NCBI GenBank assembly: GCA_035551355.1
Contig: DASZNF010000028.1
Coordinates: forward strand, 1 to 47,831
Reading direction: 5' to 3'
Origin: DATATV01 sp035551355
GTDB lineage: Bacteria; Actinomycetota; Actinomycetes; Mycobacteriales; Pseudonocardiaceae
Length of the DNA stretch: 47,831 nucleotides
Positions 26,073 through 33,607 of the stretch are shown here, one piece after another (positions within the stretch are counted from its first letter, which is position 1; every line of letters starts with the position of its first letter). The position numbers and the translations under genes were made by a program. The notes under the pieces were generated by a model. The model was not told the DNA's origin and searched no databases. It saw nothing but the letters and a program-made list of their open reading frames with translations.

Positions 26073-26674
26073 TCCGGGTGCTGCTGGCCGACGACCAGGC
26101 CCTGGTGCGGGGTGCCTTGGCCGCGATGCTGAGCCTGGAAGCCGACATCGAGGTGGTGGCCGAGGTCGGCTCGGGCGAGGAGGTGGTGTCCGCGGCCCGG
26201 GACAGTCAGCCCGATGTCGCCCTGCTGGACGTGCAGATGCCCGGCAAGGACGGGCTGGCCGCCGCGGCCGAGCTGCGTTCGGCGTTGCCGTCCTGCCGGG
26301 TCGTGGTGTGCACGACGTTCGGGCGGCCCGGTTACCTGGCGCGGGCGATGGCCGCCGGCGCGGTCGGGTTCGTGGTGAAGGACGCGCCGCCGGAGCAATT
26401 GGTCGACGCGGTGCGGCGGGTGCACAACGGGCTGCGGGTGGTCGACCCGGCGCTGGCCGCGGAGTCGCTGGCCAAGGGCACCAGCCCGTTGACCGACCGG
26501 GAACAGGACGCGCTGCGCGCGGCGCGCAACGGCGGCACGGTGGCCGACGTGTCCCGGGCGCTGCATCTGTCCGAGGGAACGGTGCGCAACCACCTGTCCG
26601 CGGCCATCGGCAAGACCGGCGCGCGGACCAGGGCGGAGGCGGCCCGAATCGCGGAGGATTGCGGCTGGTTGTGA
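26069..26674 (+). CDS. Response regulator, NarL/LuxR family
   Basis: A 201-residue regulator. The receiver domain begins IRVLLADDQALVRGAL (acidic pair), has the phospho-acceptor Asp54 in LLDVQMPGKDG and the conserved Lys in VKDAPPEQL. The C-terminal LuxR-type helix-turn-helix contains LTDREQDALRAARNG and LHLSEGTVRNHLSAAIGKTGARTRAEAARIA. The GTG overlaps the kinase stop. The expected target is the ABC transporter operon in which it lies. A near-palindrome directly after its stop (26675-26695) is noted separately. Confidence 0.93.
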   Translation: MIRVLLADDQALVRGALAAMLSLEADIEVVAEVGSGEEVVSAARDSQPDVALLDVQMPGKDGLAAAAELRSALPSCRVVVCTTFGRPGYLARAMAAGAVGFVVKDAPPEQLVDAVRRVHNGLRVVDPALAAESLAKGTSPLTDREQDALRAARNGGTVADVSRALHLSEGTVRNHLSAAIGKTGARTRAEAARIAEDCGWL

Positions 26675-26695
26675 ACAATGGGTTTAACCGATTGT
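26675..26695. promoter_or_regulatory. 21-base near-palindrome upstream of YdcF-like gene
   Basis: ACAATGGGTTTAACCGATTGT is symmetric except for one base pair and the centre. It begins at the base after the response regulator stop and is AT-richer than its surroundings. Likely an operator for the 26748 gene. Confidence 0.4.
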
Positions 26696-26747
26696 CAAAG
26701 GTGTGCCTGCCTTTGGCGCCGGTATGGGTTCTGCCACTATGGGTCCA

Positions 26748-27395
26748 GTGAGTCGCTCCCCGTTCTGGCCGATGCTGCGTCGGTGGCTGGTGCGCGGTGT
26801 GCTCGCGGTTTTTCTGATCGGCCTGCTGGTGATCGGTGGCACGGCTTTCCGGGTATGGCAGTACGGACGGATCGACGACCGCGACCATGCCGACGTGATC
26901 CTGGTGCTCGGCGCGGCCGAGTACAACGGACACCCGTCGCCGATCCTGACGGCGCGGCTGAATCACGCGGCCGCGCTGTTCAAGGAAGGCGTCGCGACCC
27001 AGATCGTCACCGTCGGCGGCCGCAAACCCGGTGACCAGTTCACCGAGGCCGAAGCCAGCGATATGTACCTGGCCGACAACGGGATTCCCACGTCGCGCAT
27101 CCTCGCGGTGAACACCGGAAACGACACGCTCAACAGCATGCGGGCCGCCGCGTCCGTGCTGCATCAGCACGGCTGGTCGACCGCGGTGCTGGTCAGCGAC
27201 CCCTGGCACATGTACCGCTCCGAGACGATGGCCATGGACTCCGGAATCGACGCGTGGACCTCACCGACGCACAGCGGTCCGGCCGTGCAGACCAGGCAGA
27301 CGCAGGCGGAGTACATCGCCCGGGAAACCGCGGCAATGCTGTACTACCGCGCCACCAACGCGCCGGCCGACGACATCGGCACCGGTCTGGGTTGA
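26748..27395 (+). CDS. YdcF/SanA-family membrane-anchored protein (DUF218)
   Basis: A 215-residue protein with one N-terminal membrane helix (WLVRGVLAVFLIGLLVIGGTAF) and a DUF218 domain: ADVILVLGAAEYNGHPSPILTARLNHAAALF, then TVGGRKPGDQFTEAEASDMYL, then VSDPWHMYRSETMA. Relatives (SanA, ElyC, YdcF) affect the envelope barrier or bind SAM. The GTG at 26748 follows CACTAT by seven bases, the leaderless geometry; an in-frame ATG at 26739 overlaps that element. It is a separate transcription unit from the upstream two-component system. Confidence 0.88.
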   Translation: MSRSPFWPMLRRWLVRGVLAVFLIGLLVIGGTAFRVWQYGRIDDRDHADVILVLGAAEYNGHPSPILTARLNHAAALFKEGVATQIVTVGGRKPGDQFTEAEASDMYLADNGIPTSRILAVNTGNDTLNSMRAAASVLHQHGWSTAVLVSDPWHMYRSETMAMDSGIDAWTSPTHSGPAVQTRQTQAEYIARETAAMLYYRATNAPADDIGTGLG

Positions 27396-27459
27396 GGGCT
27401 GATCGAATTCCGCTGATCGCCGGCCGGATACGAATAGCGATTTCGCCGGTGGAGCGTCT

Positions 27460-27465
27460 TAAACT
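27460..27465 (+). promoter_or_regulatory. -10 element of leaderless dgt
   Basis: TAAACT, six bases, then the GTG at 27472. There is no Shine-Dalgarno. Confidence 0.5.
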
Positions 27466-27471
27466 TGGCCG

Positions 27472-28737
27472 GTGACTCCCGGGTACACCGATCACGATCT
27501 CGCCAGACCCGCTGCCGAGACGGCCAAACGGGCCGCCTTGCCCGGCGCCGTGTCCGACGCGCGCACCGCGTTCTCGCGGGACCGGGCCCGGGTGCTGCAT
27601 TCCGCGGCGCTGCGTCGGCTGGCCGGCAAGACCCAGGTGGTCGGGCCCGGCGAGGGCGACGTGCCGCGCACCCGGCTGACCCACTCCATCGAGGTGGCCC
27701 AGATCGGCCGGGGCATCGCCGAGGATCTCGGCGCCGATCCGGACGTGGTCGACACTGCGGGACTGGCCCACGACATCGGGCATCCGCCGTTCGGGCACAA
27801 CGGCGAGCAGGTGCTCAACGAGATCGCCCAGCCGTGCGGCGGATTCGAGGGCAACGCGCAGACGCTGCGCATTCTGACCCGGCTGGAACCCAAGGTGCTG
27901 GTCGACGATTCGATCAGTTTCGGCCTGAACCTGACCCGGGCCAGCCTGGACGCGGCGTGCAAATACCCGTGGCCACGGGTGGCGGGCACCGTGAAATTCG
28001 GCGTGTACGCCGATGATCTGCCGGTGTTCGAGTGGATGCGGGAAGGCAGCCCGGAGGGGCGGCGCTGCCTGGAGGCCCAGGTGATGGACTGGTCGGACGA
28101 CGTGGCCTATTCGGTGCACGACGTCGAGGACGGGGTGCTGTCGCACCGCATCGCCATGAAGGTGCTGGCCGATCCGACCGAGCGGGCGGCCGTGGCCGAG
28201 CTGGCCGCGAAGCATTTCTCGACCGAACCGGTATCGGCGCTGGAGGACGCCGCGCTGGGGTTGCTGCGGCTGCCCGCGGTGGCCGCGCTGGTCGAGCACG
28301 ACTACGACGGCTCGCTGATCGCCCAGGCGGCTCTCAAACGGCTGACCAGTGAACTCGTCGGCCGGTTCGCCTCGGCCGCGGTCACCGAGACCCGTACGCG
28401 ATACGGCTCGGGGCGGCTGACCCGCTACGCCGCCGACCTCGCCGTGCCCGCGCGGGTGGCGGCCGAGGTCGCGCTGCTCAAGGCGTTCGCGCTGCGTTAT
28501 GTGATGAGCGATCCGGACCGGCTGGAGCTGCAGCGCGGCCAGCGCGGGCTGCTCGCGGAGCTGGTGGCGGCACTGCGCGAACTGGCGCCGGGCACCCTGG
28601 ATCCGGCGTTCCGTCCGGCGTGGGCGGCCGCCGAGGACGACACACAGCGGCTGCGGGTGGTGGTGGACCAGGTGGCCTCGCTGACCGACGCTCAGGCGAT
28701 CCGCTGGCACCGCCGTCTCTGCCCCGCCGAGGGCTGA
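27472..28737 (+). CDS. dgt: Deoxyguanosinetriphosphate triphosphohydrolase-like protein
   Basis: A 421-residue HD-domain dNTPase that cleaves dNTPs to deoxynucleosides and tripolyphosphate. Metal ligands are seen in RLTHSIEVAQIGRGIAEDL (His), AGLAHDIGHPPFGHNGE (His-Asp) and the later DWSDDVAYSVHDVEDG (Asp). The family signature RDRARVLHSAALRRLAGKTQVV is at the start. The gene appears leaderless. It belongs to the dgt-dnaG neighbourhood conserved in actinobacteria, here split by a repeat tract, a small gene, a serpin and a membrane protein. Confidence 0.94.
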   Translation: MTPGYTDHDLARPAAETAKRAALPGAVSDARTAFSRDRARVLHSAALRRLAGKTQVVGPGEGDVPRTRLTHSIEVAQIGRGIAEDLGADPDVVDTAGLAHDIGHPPFGHNGEQVLNEIAQPCGGFEGNAQTLRILTRLEPKVLVDDSISFGLNLTRASLDAACKYPWPRVAGTVKFGVYADDLPVFEWMREGSPEGRRCLEAQVMDWSDDVAYSVHDVEDGVLSHRIAMKVLADPTERAAVAELAAKHFSTEPVSALEDAALGLLRLPAVAALVEHDYDGSLIAQAALKRLTSELVGRFASAAVTETRTRYGSGRLTRYAADLAVPARVAAEVALLKAFALRYVMSDPDRLELQRGQRGLLAELVAALRELAPGTLDPAFRPAWAAAEDDTQRLRVVVDQVASLTDAQAIRWHRRLCPAEG

Positions 28738-28940
28738 CCGGCCGGGCCGGCGCGAGCATGGCGCCGAGGGCGGACCGGGCGGCCGGCGCGAACACCTCGC
28801 CAGACTGACCGGCCGGGCCGGAAAGAAAGCGGCCCGAGAGCTGACCGGGCGGCGCGAACACGACGTCGGGCTGACGGGGTCAACGCAAACACGACGCCGG
28901 GCAGACCGGGTCAACGCAGACACAGCCCCGAGACTGGCTG
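28734..28940. repeat. Degenerate tandem repeat downstream of dgt
   Basis: Six to seven units beginning (C)TGACCGGG or a variant start at 28734, 28771, 28805, 28841, 28871, 28902 and weakly 28934, with periods of 30-37 bases. Many units continue CGGCGCGAACACGACG or a close variant. The first unit overlaps the dgt stop codon. I see no gene in this 280-base stretch. Confidence 0.6.
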
Positions 28941-29006
28941 GCCACGGCTGCGCTGACAGCCGATTCCGCTGCTGGCGAACGAATGTCGAACCTGTGTGAC
29001 TGGTGG

Positions 29007-29012
29007 CACACT
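29007..29012 (+). promoter_or_regulatory. -10 element of leaderless small gene
   Basis: CACACT, seven bases, then the ATG at 29020. Confidence 0.35.
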
Positions 29013-29019
29013 CGAAGGT

Positions 29020-29259
29020 ATGGCGGAGGAGAAGGCGCAGCGTCGTCCGGGCGGCCGCAAGGTCGCGCGGACGATCCGCGGAATGGTGTCGGCCGACCCG
29101 GGCAGTATCGACTTCGGGCAGGACAGCCCGGACAGCGAGGGCTCGGCCGGGGTCCGCGAGCCACGCCGTCCCAAGCCGAAGGGGCCGGTGTCCGGCTCGG
29201 GCGCGCCGCTGCTGCCCGGGCTGCCGCTGACCGCCTCACTTCCCGATCCCCGGCAGTGA
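29020..29259 (+). CDS. Small hypothetical protein before serpin
   Basis: A 79-residue hydrophilic protein: a basic start (MAEEKAQRRPGGRKVARTIRG), then MVSADPGSIDFGQDSPDSEG and a Pro-rich tail. It has no membrane segment or signal peptide and is probably disordered. It seems leaderless, with CACACT seven bases upstream. An ATG at 28996 in the same frame would add eight residues. It ends seven bases before the serpin start, so the two may be cotranscribed. I recognise no family. Confidence 0.6.
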   Translation: MAEEKAQRRPGGRKVARTIRGMVSADPGSIDFGQDSPDSEGSAGVREPRRPKPKGPVSGSGAPLLPGLPLTASLPDPRQ

Positions 29260-29266
29260 ATCGCCC

Positions 29267-30400
29267 GTGAGTCCAGCCACCACCGCCGCCCTCGACCGGG
29301 CCCATCTGGCCTTCGCCCTGGCCGTGCACCGTGGCGTCGCGCCCGATCCGACCGTGCCCGCCTGCTGGTCGCCGTATTCGGTGGCCAGCGCGCTCGGCCT
29401 GGCCGGCACCGGCGCACGCGGGCAGACCCGCGACGAGATCGCCCAGCTCCTGCTCGGCGACCCGGCCGGTTCGCTGGCCGAGCAGGCGGCCATGCTCTCC
29501 GCCGCCGCGGAACTCGACGACGAACCGGGCCGCTCCGAGCCGCCCCTCCTCGGCGTGTCCAACACCCTGTGGACTCGCGCGGACCTGCCGATCACCGCGC
29601 AGTTCACCGACGACGTCCGGTCCTGGCCGAACGGAACCGTCCGGGAAGCCCCGTTCGCCACCGACTCCGAAACCGCGCGCGGAATGATCAACGCCGAGGT
29701 CGACGACACCACTCGCGGCCTCATCCCGGAACTGGTCCGGCGTGGCGAACTCGACAGCAAAACCGTGGCCGCGCTGGTCAACGCGCTGTACCTGAAGTCG
29801 TCCTGGCGCAACGCTTTCCCCGAAGGCGCCACCGCGCCCGGCCCGTTCCACGCGCCCGGCGGCCAGCTCGAACTGCCCACCATGCGGCTGGTCAAGCAGT
29901 TCGGCTACGCCCACCGCAACGGCTGGCAGGTCGTGGTGCTGCCCGCGCTGGGCGGCCTGGACGCCATCACCCTGCTGCCCGATACCGAACTCGGCCAGGC
30001 CGAACCCGCGCTGGACGCGGCCGCCCTGGCCGACCTGTTCAGTGCGCCTGCCCCCGCCCGGCTCGAGCTGTACCTGCCGCGGTTCCGGGTGAAGGTGCGC
30101 TCGCCGCTCACCCAGGCCCTGCAGGAGCTGGGCGTGCACCGGATGTTCACCGACGCGGCCGAGTTCTCCGGGATCAGCGAGGTGCCCCTCGCGGTGGACA
30201 AGGTGCTGCACGACGCGGTGCTCAAGGTCGACGAGCACGGGTTCGAGGGCGCCGCGGCCACCGCGATGGTCATGCGGATGGCCGCCGCGGTCCGCCAGGA
30301 CCCGCCGATCGTGGTGCGCGTCGACCGGCCGTTCCTGTTCCTGGTGCGGCACCGGGCCACCGGCGCGGTGTACTTCCTCACCCGGTTCACCGGTTCGTAG
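29267..30400 (+). CDS. Serpin (serine protease inhibitor, cytoplasmic)
   Basis: A 377-residue protein of full serpin length. Recognisable regions are WSPYSVASALGLAGTGARGQTRDEIAQLL (helix B/C), VNALYLKSSWRNAFP (strand 3A), and the C-terminal hinge DEHGFEGAAATA with RPFLFLVRHRATGAVYFLTRF. The small residues at the hinge (G-A-A-A-T) are those required for loop insertion, so it is probably inhibitory. Counting from the hinge, the scissile bond would fall in the Met/Ala-rich stretch RMAAAV, hinting at an elastase- or subtilisin-like target, but the loop is about four residues longer than alpha-1-antitrypsin. No signal peptide is present, so it acts in the cytoplasm. Serpins are sporadic in bacteria. 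Confidence 0.93.
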   Translation: MSPATTAALDRAHLAFALAVHRGVAPDPTVPACWSPYSVASALGLAGTGARGQTRDEIAQLLLGDPAGSLAEQAAMLSAAAELDDEPGRSEPPLLGVSNTLWTRADLPITAQFTDDVRSWPNGTVREAPFATDSETARGMINAEVDDTTRGLIPELVRRGELDSKTVAALVNALYLKSSWRNAFPEGATAPGPFHAPGGQLELPTMRLVKQFGYAHRNGWQVVVLPALGGLDAITLLPDTELGQAEPALDAAALADLFSAPAPARLELYLPRFRVKVRSPLTQALQELGVHRMFTDAAEFSGISEVPLAVDKVLHDAVLKVDEHGFEGAAATAMVMRMAAAVRQDPPIVVRVDRPFLFLVRHRATGAVYFLTRFTGS

Positions 30401-30428
30401 TAACCGTCGGCCCGATTGACGGGCAGCG

Positions 30429-30455
30429 CTCAGCCACGCCTCAGCGATTACTCAG
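30429..30455 (+). promoter_or_regulatory. Three CTCAG direct repeats at 11-base period
   Basis: CTCAG at 30429, 30440 and 30451, one per helical turn, 53 bases upstream of the membrane protein start. Tandem 11-base direct repeats are typical binding sites of OmpR/PhoB-type response regulators. A TTGACT (30471) follows and may be the -35. Confidence 0.4.
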
Positions 30456-30507
30456 ATGCCCGGTCGATCCTTGACTGGACAGCGGAGCAATCAGGTGGAG
30501 CGCGATC

Positions 30508-31080
30508 ATGGCAGCACAGGACGACCAGCCCACGCCCCCGGCGGACACGTCCGCCGGGGCCGCCCCAAGCGGCGAGCAGACCGCAGCGGCGGCCGACGCG
30601 CAGGCAGCGGGGCCGGACACGGGGTCGGCCGAGTCCCTGGCCGGCGAGCTGCCGCCGCCCGGTGGCGTGCCGGGTGCGCCCTGGGGATCGATGCCCGGGC
30701 AGCCCAAGCCGGTCGGCGCGTTCGGCCGGTTCGCGCGCAACCGGCTCACCCAGATCGCCGCGGCGCTGGCCGTCGGCGCGATCATCGGTGGCGGCACGGT
30801 CGCGTTCATCGACTACCACGCCAACAGCAGCACGTCGCAGAATCAGGTCAGCCCGTTCGGCAGCGGCTCCACCGGCAATGGCTCCAACGGCAACGGCTAC
30901 GGCGGAAATGGCTATGGCGGCGGGTTCCCCGGTGGCGGCTTCGGCAACGGCGGGAGCGGCGGCTTCGGCGACGGCCAGTCCGGCAGCGGTCAGTCGGGCA
31001 GCGGTCAGTCGGGCAGCGGGTCCTCCAGCGGCGGGTCGGGGACCGGCTCCTCCGAGGGCAGCCAGGGATTCGGCACCTGA
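30508..31080 (+). CDS. Single-pass membrane protein with Gly/Ser/Asn-rich exterior
   Basis: A 190-residue protein. Residues 1-70 are Ala/Pro/Gly-rich and cytoplasmic. A membrane helix follows (about 79-99, LTQIAAALAVGAIIGGGTVAFI), then an exterior tail of simple repeats (GNGYGGNGYGGG, GQSGSGQSGSGQSG) without a folded domain. The ATG has GGTGGAG upstream. Such tails are typical of small actinobacterial envelope proteins with unknown roles, some related to the N-terminal anchors of HtrA/PepD proteases, but the protease domain is absent. It lies between the serpin and dnaG. Confidence 0.8.
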   Translation: MAAQDDQPTPPADTSAGAAPSGEQTAAAADAQAAGPDTGSAESLAGELPPPGGVPGAPWGSMPGQPKPVGAFGRFARNRLTQIAAALAVGAIIGGGTVAFIDYHANSSTSQNQVSPFGSGSTGNGSNGNGYGGNGYGGGFPGGGFGNGGSGGFGDGQSGSGQSGSGQSGSGSSSGGSGTGSSEGSQGFGT

Positions 31081-31085
31081 CGCTC

Positions 31086-31091
31086 TAGACT
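31086..31091 (+). promoter_or_regulatory. -10 element of leaderless dnaG
   Basis: TAGACT, six bases, then the dnaG GTG at 31098. Confidence 0.5.
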
Positions 31092-31097
31092 CGTGCC

Positions 31098-33008
31098 GTG
31101 GCAGGTCGTATCCGGGAAAGTGACATCGCGCTGGTCCGCGACCGAACCCGGATCGACGAGGTGATCGGGGAGTACGTCGGCCTGCGCCGGGCCGGCGGCG
31201 GCGCGCTGAAGGGTCTGTGCCCGTTCCACAGCGAGAAGACCCCCTCGTTCAACGTGCGGCCCAGCCACGGCACGTTCCACTGCTTCGGCTGCGGCCAGGG
31301 CGGCGATGTCATCGCGTTCGTGATGAAGATCGAGCACCTGGAGTTCGTCGAGTCGGTGCAGCGGCTGGCCGACCGGGTAGGCGTGCAGCTGAACTTCGAG
31401 GGCGGCGTGCCCTCCGTCGCGCGCGACCGCGGCACCCGCACCCGGTTGATCGACGCGCACCGGGCCGCCGCCGAGTTCTACGCCGAGCAGCTGGCCAGCC
31501 CGGAGGCGCAGCTCGCCCGGGAGTATCTGGCCGAGCGCAATTTCGACGAGGCCGCGGCCCGCGACTTCGGCTGCGGGTTCGCGCCCAGCGGCTGGGACAA
31601 GCTGACCAAACACCTGCTGGGCCGGGGTTTCCAGTTGGACGAGCTGTACAAGGCGCAGCTGTCCCGGGAGGGCAGGCAGGGCCCGATCGACCGGTTCCAC
31701 CGCAGGCTGCTGTGGCCGCTGAAGGATCTGGGCGGGGACGTGGTGGGCTTCGGCGCGCGCCGGATCTTCGACGACGACCAGATCCAGGCCAAGTACCTCA
31801 ACACCAGCGAGAGCCCGATCTTCAAGAAGTCGCAGGTGCTGTTCGGCATCGACAAGGCCAAGCGGGAGATCGCCAGGCGGCACCAGACCGTGGTGGTCGA
31901 GGGCTACACGGACGTGATGGCCATGCACGCTTCCGGGGTGCCCACCGCGGTGGCCTCGTGCGGAACCGCGTTCGGCGACGAGCACATGTCGGTGCTGCGC
32001 AGGCTGATGCTGGACGACGACGCCTTCCGCGGTGAGGTGATCTTCACCTTCGACGGGGACGCCGCCGGGCAGAAGGCCGCGCTCAAGGCGTTCGAGGGCG
32101 ACCAGGAGTTCGCCGGCCAGACCTACATCGCGGTGGCGCCGGCCGGGATGGACCCGTGTGAGCTGCGGCAGGCCAAGGGCGAGGTCGCGGTGCGCGATCT
32201 GGTGGCCCGCCGCCAGCCGCTGTTCGAGTTCGCCGTCCGCAGCATGCTCGAGGAGTACGACCTGGACTCGGTGGACGGCCAGGTGGCGGCGTTGCAGCGC
32301 ACCGTGCCGCTGGTGGCGCGGATCAAGGACCGGGCCAGCCGGGACGGGTACGCGACCAAGCTGGCCTGGTGGGTGGGCTGGTCGGACGAGGCGACCGTGG
32401 TGCGTCGGGTCCGGGAGAGCTCGGGCGAGGCGCCGACCAACGGACGCCGGTCCAACCGCAGGCCGGCCCCGGCCGATCCGAACCAGGGCGCACTGGACGT
32501 GGGCGCGGACGGGCCACCGCGGCCGGATCCGCGGGACCAGCGTTATCAGGCGCAGCGCGAGGTGCTCAAGGCCGCGTTGCAGCTGCCCGCGCTGGCCGGG
32601 CCGGTGTACGACTCGCTGCCCGACGAGTCCTTTCCGCATCCGGCCTACCTGGCCGTGCACCAGGCGGTGCAGGCCGCGGGCGGGACCGGGTCCGGTCTGG
32701 CCGGGCCGGCGCTGGTGTCCGCGGTGACCGAGCACTGCCCGAACGACTCGGTGCGCAGGCTGGTCAGCGAGCTGTCCGTGGAGGTGCTGCAAACCAAGGA
32801 CGAGACCGACACCCGATACGTCAACAGCATGCTGGCCGCGCTGCAGAAGGAGTTCGTCGGTCGGCAGATCGCGGAGATGAAGTCGCGGTTGCAGCGGCTG
32901 AACCCGCTGACCAACGCCGACGAGTACCGGGCGGCGTTCGGCGATCTGGTGGCCTTCGAGGAGTACCACCGGGCGCTGGGCACCCAGGCATCCGGAGCGT
33001 TCGAGTGA
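31098..33008 (+). CDS. dnaG: DNA primase DnaG
   Basis: A 636-residue primase synthesising RNA primers at the replication fork. The N-terminal zinc-binding domain has CPFHSEKTPSF and CFGCGQGGDVIAF. The RNA polymerase core has FGARRIFDDDQIQAKYLNT, and the Toprim metal site has VVVEGYTDVMAMH and FDGDAAGQKAALKAF. A Pro/Asn-rich linker (about 445-475) leads to the C-terminal DnaB-binding helical domain. The gene appears leaderless. The stop overlaps the next ORF as GTGA. Confidence 0.96.
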   Translation: MAGRIRESDIALVRDRTRIDEVIGEYVGLRRAGGGALKGLCPFHSEKTPSFNVRPSHGTFHCFGCGQGGDVIAFVMKIEHLEFVESVQRLADRVGVQLNFEGGVPSVARDRGTRTRLIDAHRAAAEFYAEQLASPEAQLAREYLAERNFDEAAARDFGCGFAPSGWDKLTKHLLGRGFQLDELYKAQLSREGRQGPIDRFHRRLLWPLKDLGGDVVGFGARRIFDDDQIQAKYLNTSESPIFKKSQVLFGIDKAKREIARRHQTVVVEGYTDVMAMHASGVPTAVASCGTAFGDEHMSVLRRLMLDDDAFRGEVIFTFDGDAAGQKAALKAFEGDQEFAGQTYIAVAPAGMDPCELRQAKGEVAVRDLVARRQPLFEFAVRSMLEEYDLDSVDGQVAALQRTVPLVARIKDRASRDGYATKLAWWVGWSDEATVVRRVRESSGEAPTNGRRSNRRPAPADPNQGALDVGADGPPRPDPRDQRYQAQREVLKAALQLPALAGPVYDSLPDESFPHPAYLAVHQAVQAAGGTGSGLAGPALVSAVTEHCPNDSVRRLVSELSVEVLQTKDETDTRYVNSMLAALQKEFVGRQIAEMKSRLQRLNPLTNADEYRAAFGDLVAFEEYHRALGTQASGAFE

Positions 33009-33547
33009 GCGGTTGGGGACGTCGGCTGCTGGGCCGGCTGGGCGGCGACGACCTGCCCAAGGACTTCCCGGGCAAGCTGACCGCGGAGGAGCGGGTGCTG
33101 GCGGTCGGCCGGGAGCGGGAGGGTGGCGCGCTGGTGGCCACCTCACTGGGCCTGTGGCTGCCGGACGGTGCGGGTAGCAGGCGGGTGGGCTGGCACCTGA
33201 TCAGCAAGGCCACCTGGGACAACGGCACGCTGGCGGTGATCGAGTCGGAGGAGACCGGCACGGTGGACGGCGCGGTGCTGCTGGCCGACCGCCCGGTGCG
33301 CCGGTTCCGGCTGGCCGGCCGGGGCACGTTGCCCGAGTCCGTGCACGCCCGGGTGACCGGGTCGATCAAGTCCAGTCATCGCCGGGAGCTGCCGGGTGGG
33401 GGCGTGTGGGTGGTGCAGCGCAAGGTGGCCGGCCGGGACGGGATCGTGGTGCAGGTGCGGGCCGACCCGGGGACCAGCCAGGACGCGGTGCGTTCGCTGA
33501 CCGCACAGATGATGGTCAAGATCAACCGGGTGCGCGCCGCGGAGTGA
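33005..33547 (+). CDS. Conserved hypothetical protein coupled to dnaG
   Basis: A 180-residue protein overlapping the dnaG stop (GTGA), so cotranslated with primase. It is largely beta-stranded: GREREGGALVATSLGLWLPDG, WHLISKATWDNGTLAVIE, VDGAVLLADRPVRRFRLAG, WVVQRKVAGRDGIVVQVRAD. The pattern resembles a PH-like or beta-barrel domain that appears after dnaG in many actinobacteria. No catalytic motif, membrane segment or cysteine is visible. A link to replication is inferred only from coupling. Confidence 0.82.
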   Translation: MSGWGRRLLGRLGGDDLPKDFPGKLTAEERVLAVGREREGGALVATSLGLWLPDGAGSRRVGWHLISKATWDNGTLAVIESEETGTVDGAVLLADRPVRRFRLAGRGTLPESVHARVTGSIKSSHRRELPGGGVWVVQRKVAGRDGIVVQVRADPGTSQDAVRSLTAQMMVKINRVRAAE

Positions 33548-33568
33548 CCTGGTCAACCGCCTCCTTCT

Positions 33569-33598
33569 TCAATAAAGTACGTACGTACGGTTTATTGA
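33569..33598. promoter_or_regulatory. TetR-type operator-like palindrome before tam
   Basis: TCAATAAA at 33569-33576 and TTTATTGA at 33591-33598 flank the self-complementary GTACGTACGTAC (33577-33588), one base off-centre. It is strikingly AT-rich for this genome and sits immediately before the tam ribosome binding site. Confidence 0.6.
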
Positions 33599-33607
33599 GG
33601 AGGCGCG

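Noticed and set aside
28734..28940. CRISPR-like array
   Set aside because: Units differ in length (30-37) and sequence, with no constant repeat plus unique spacer pattern and no cas genes nearby.
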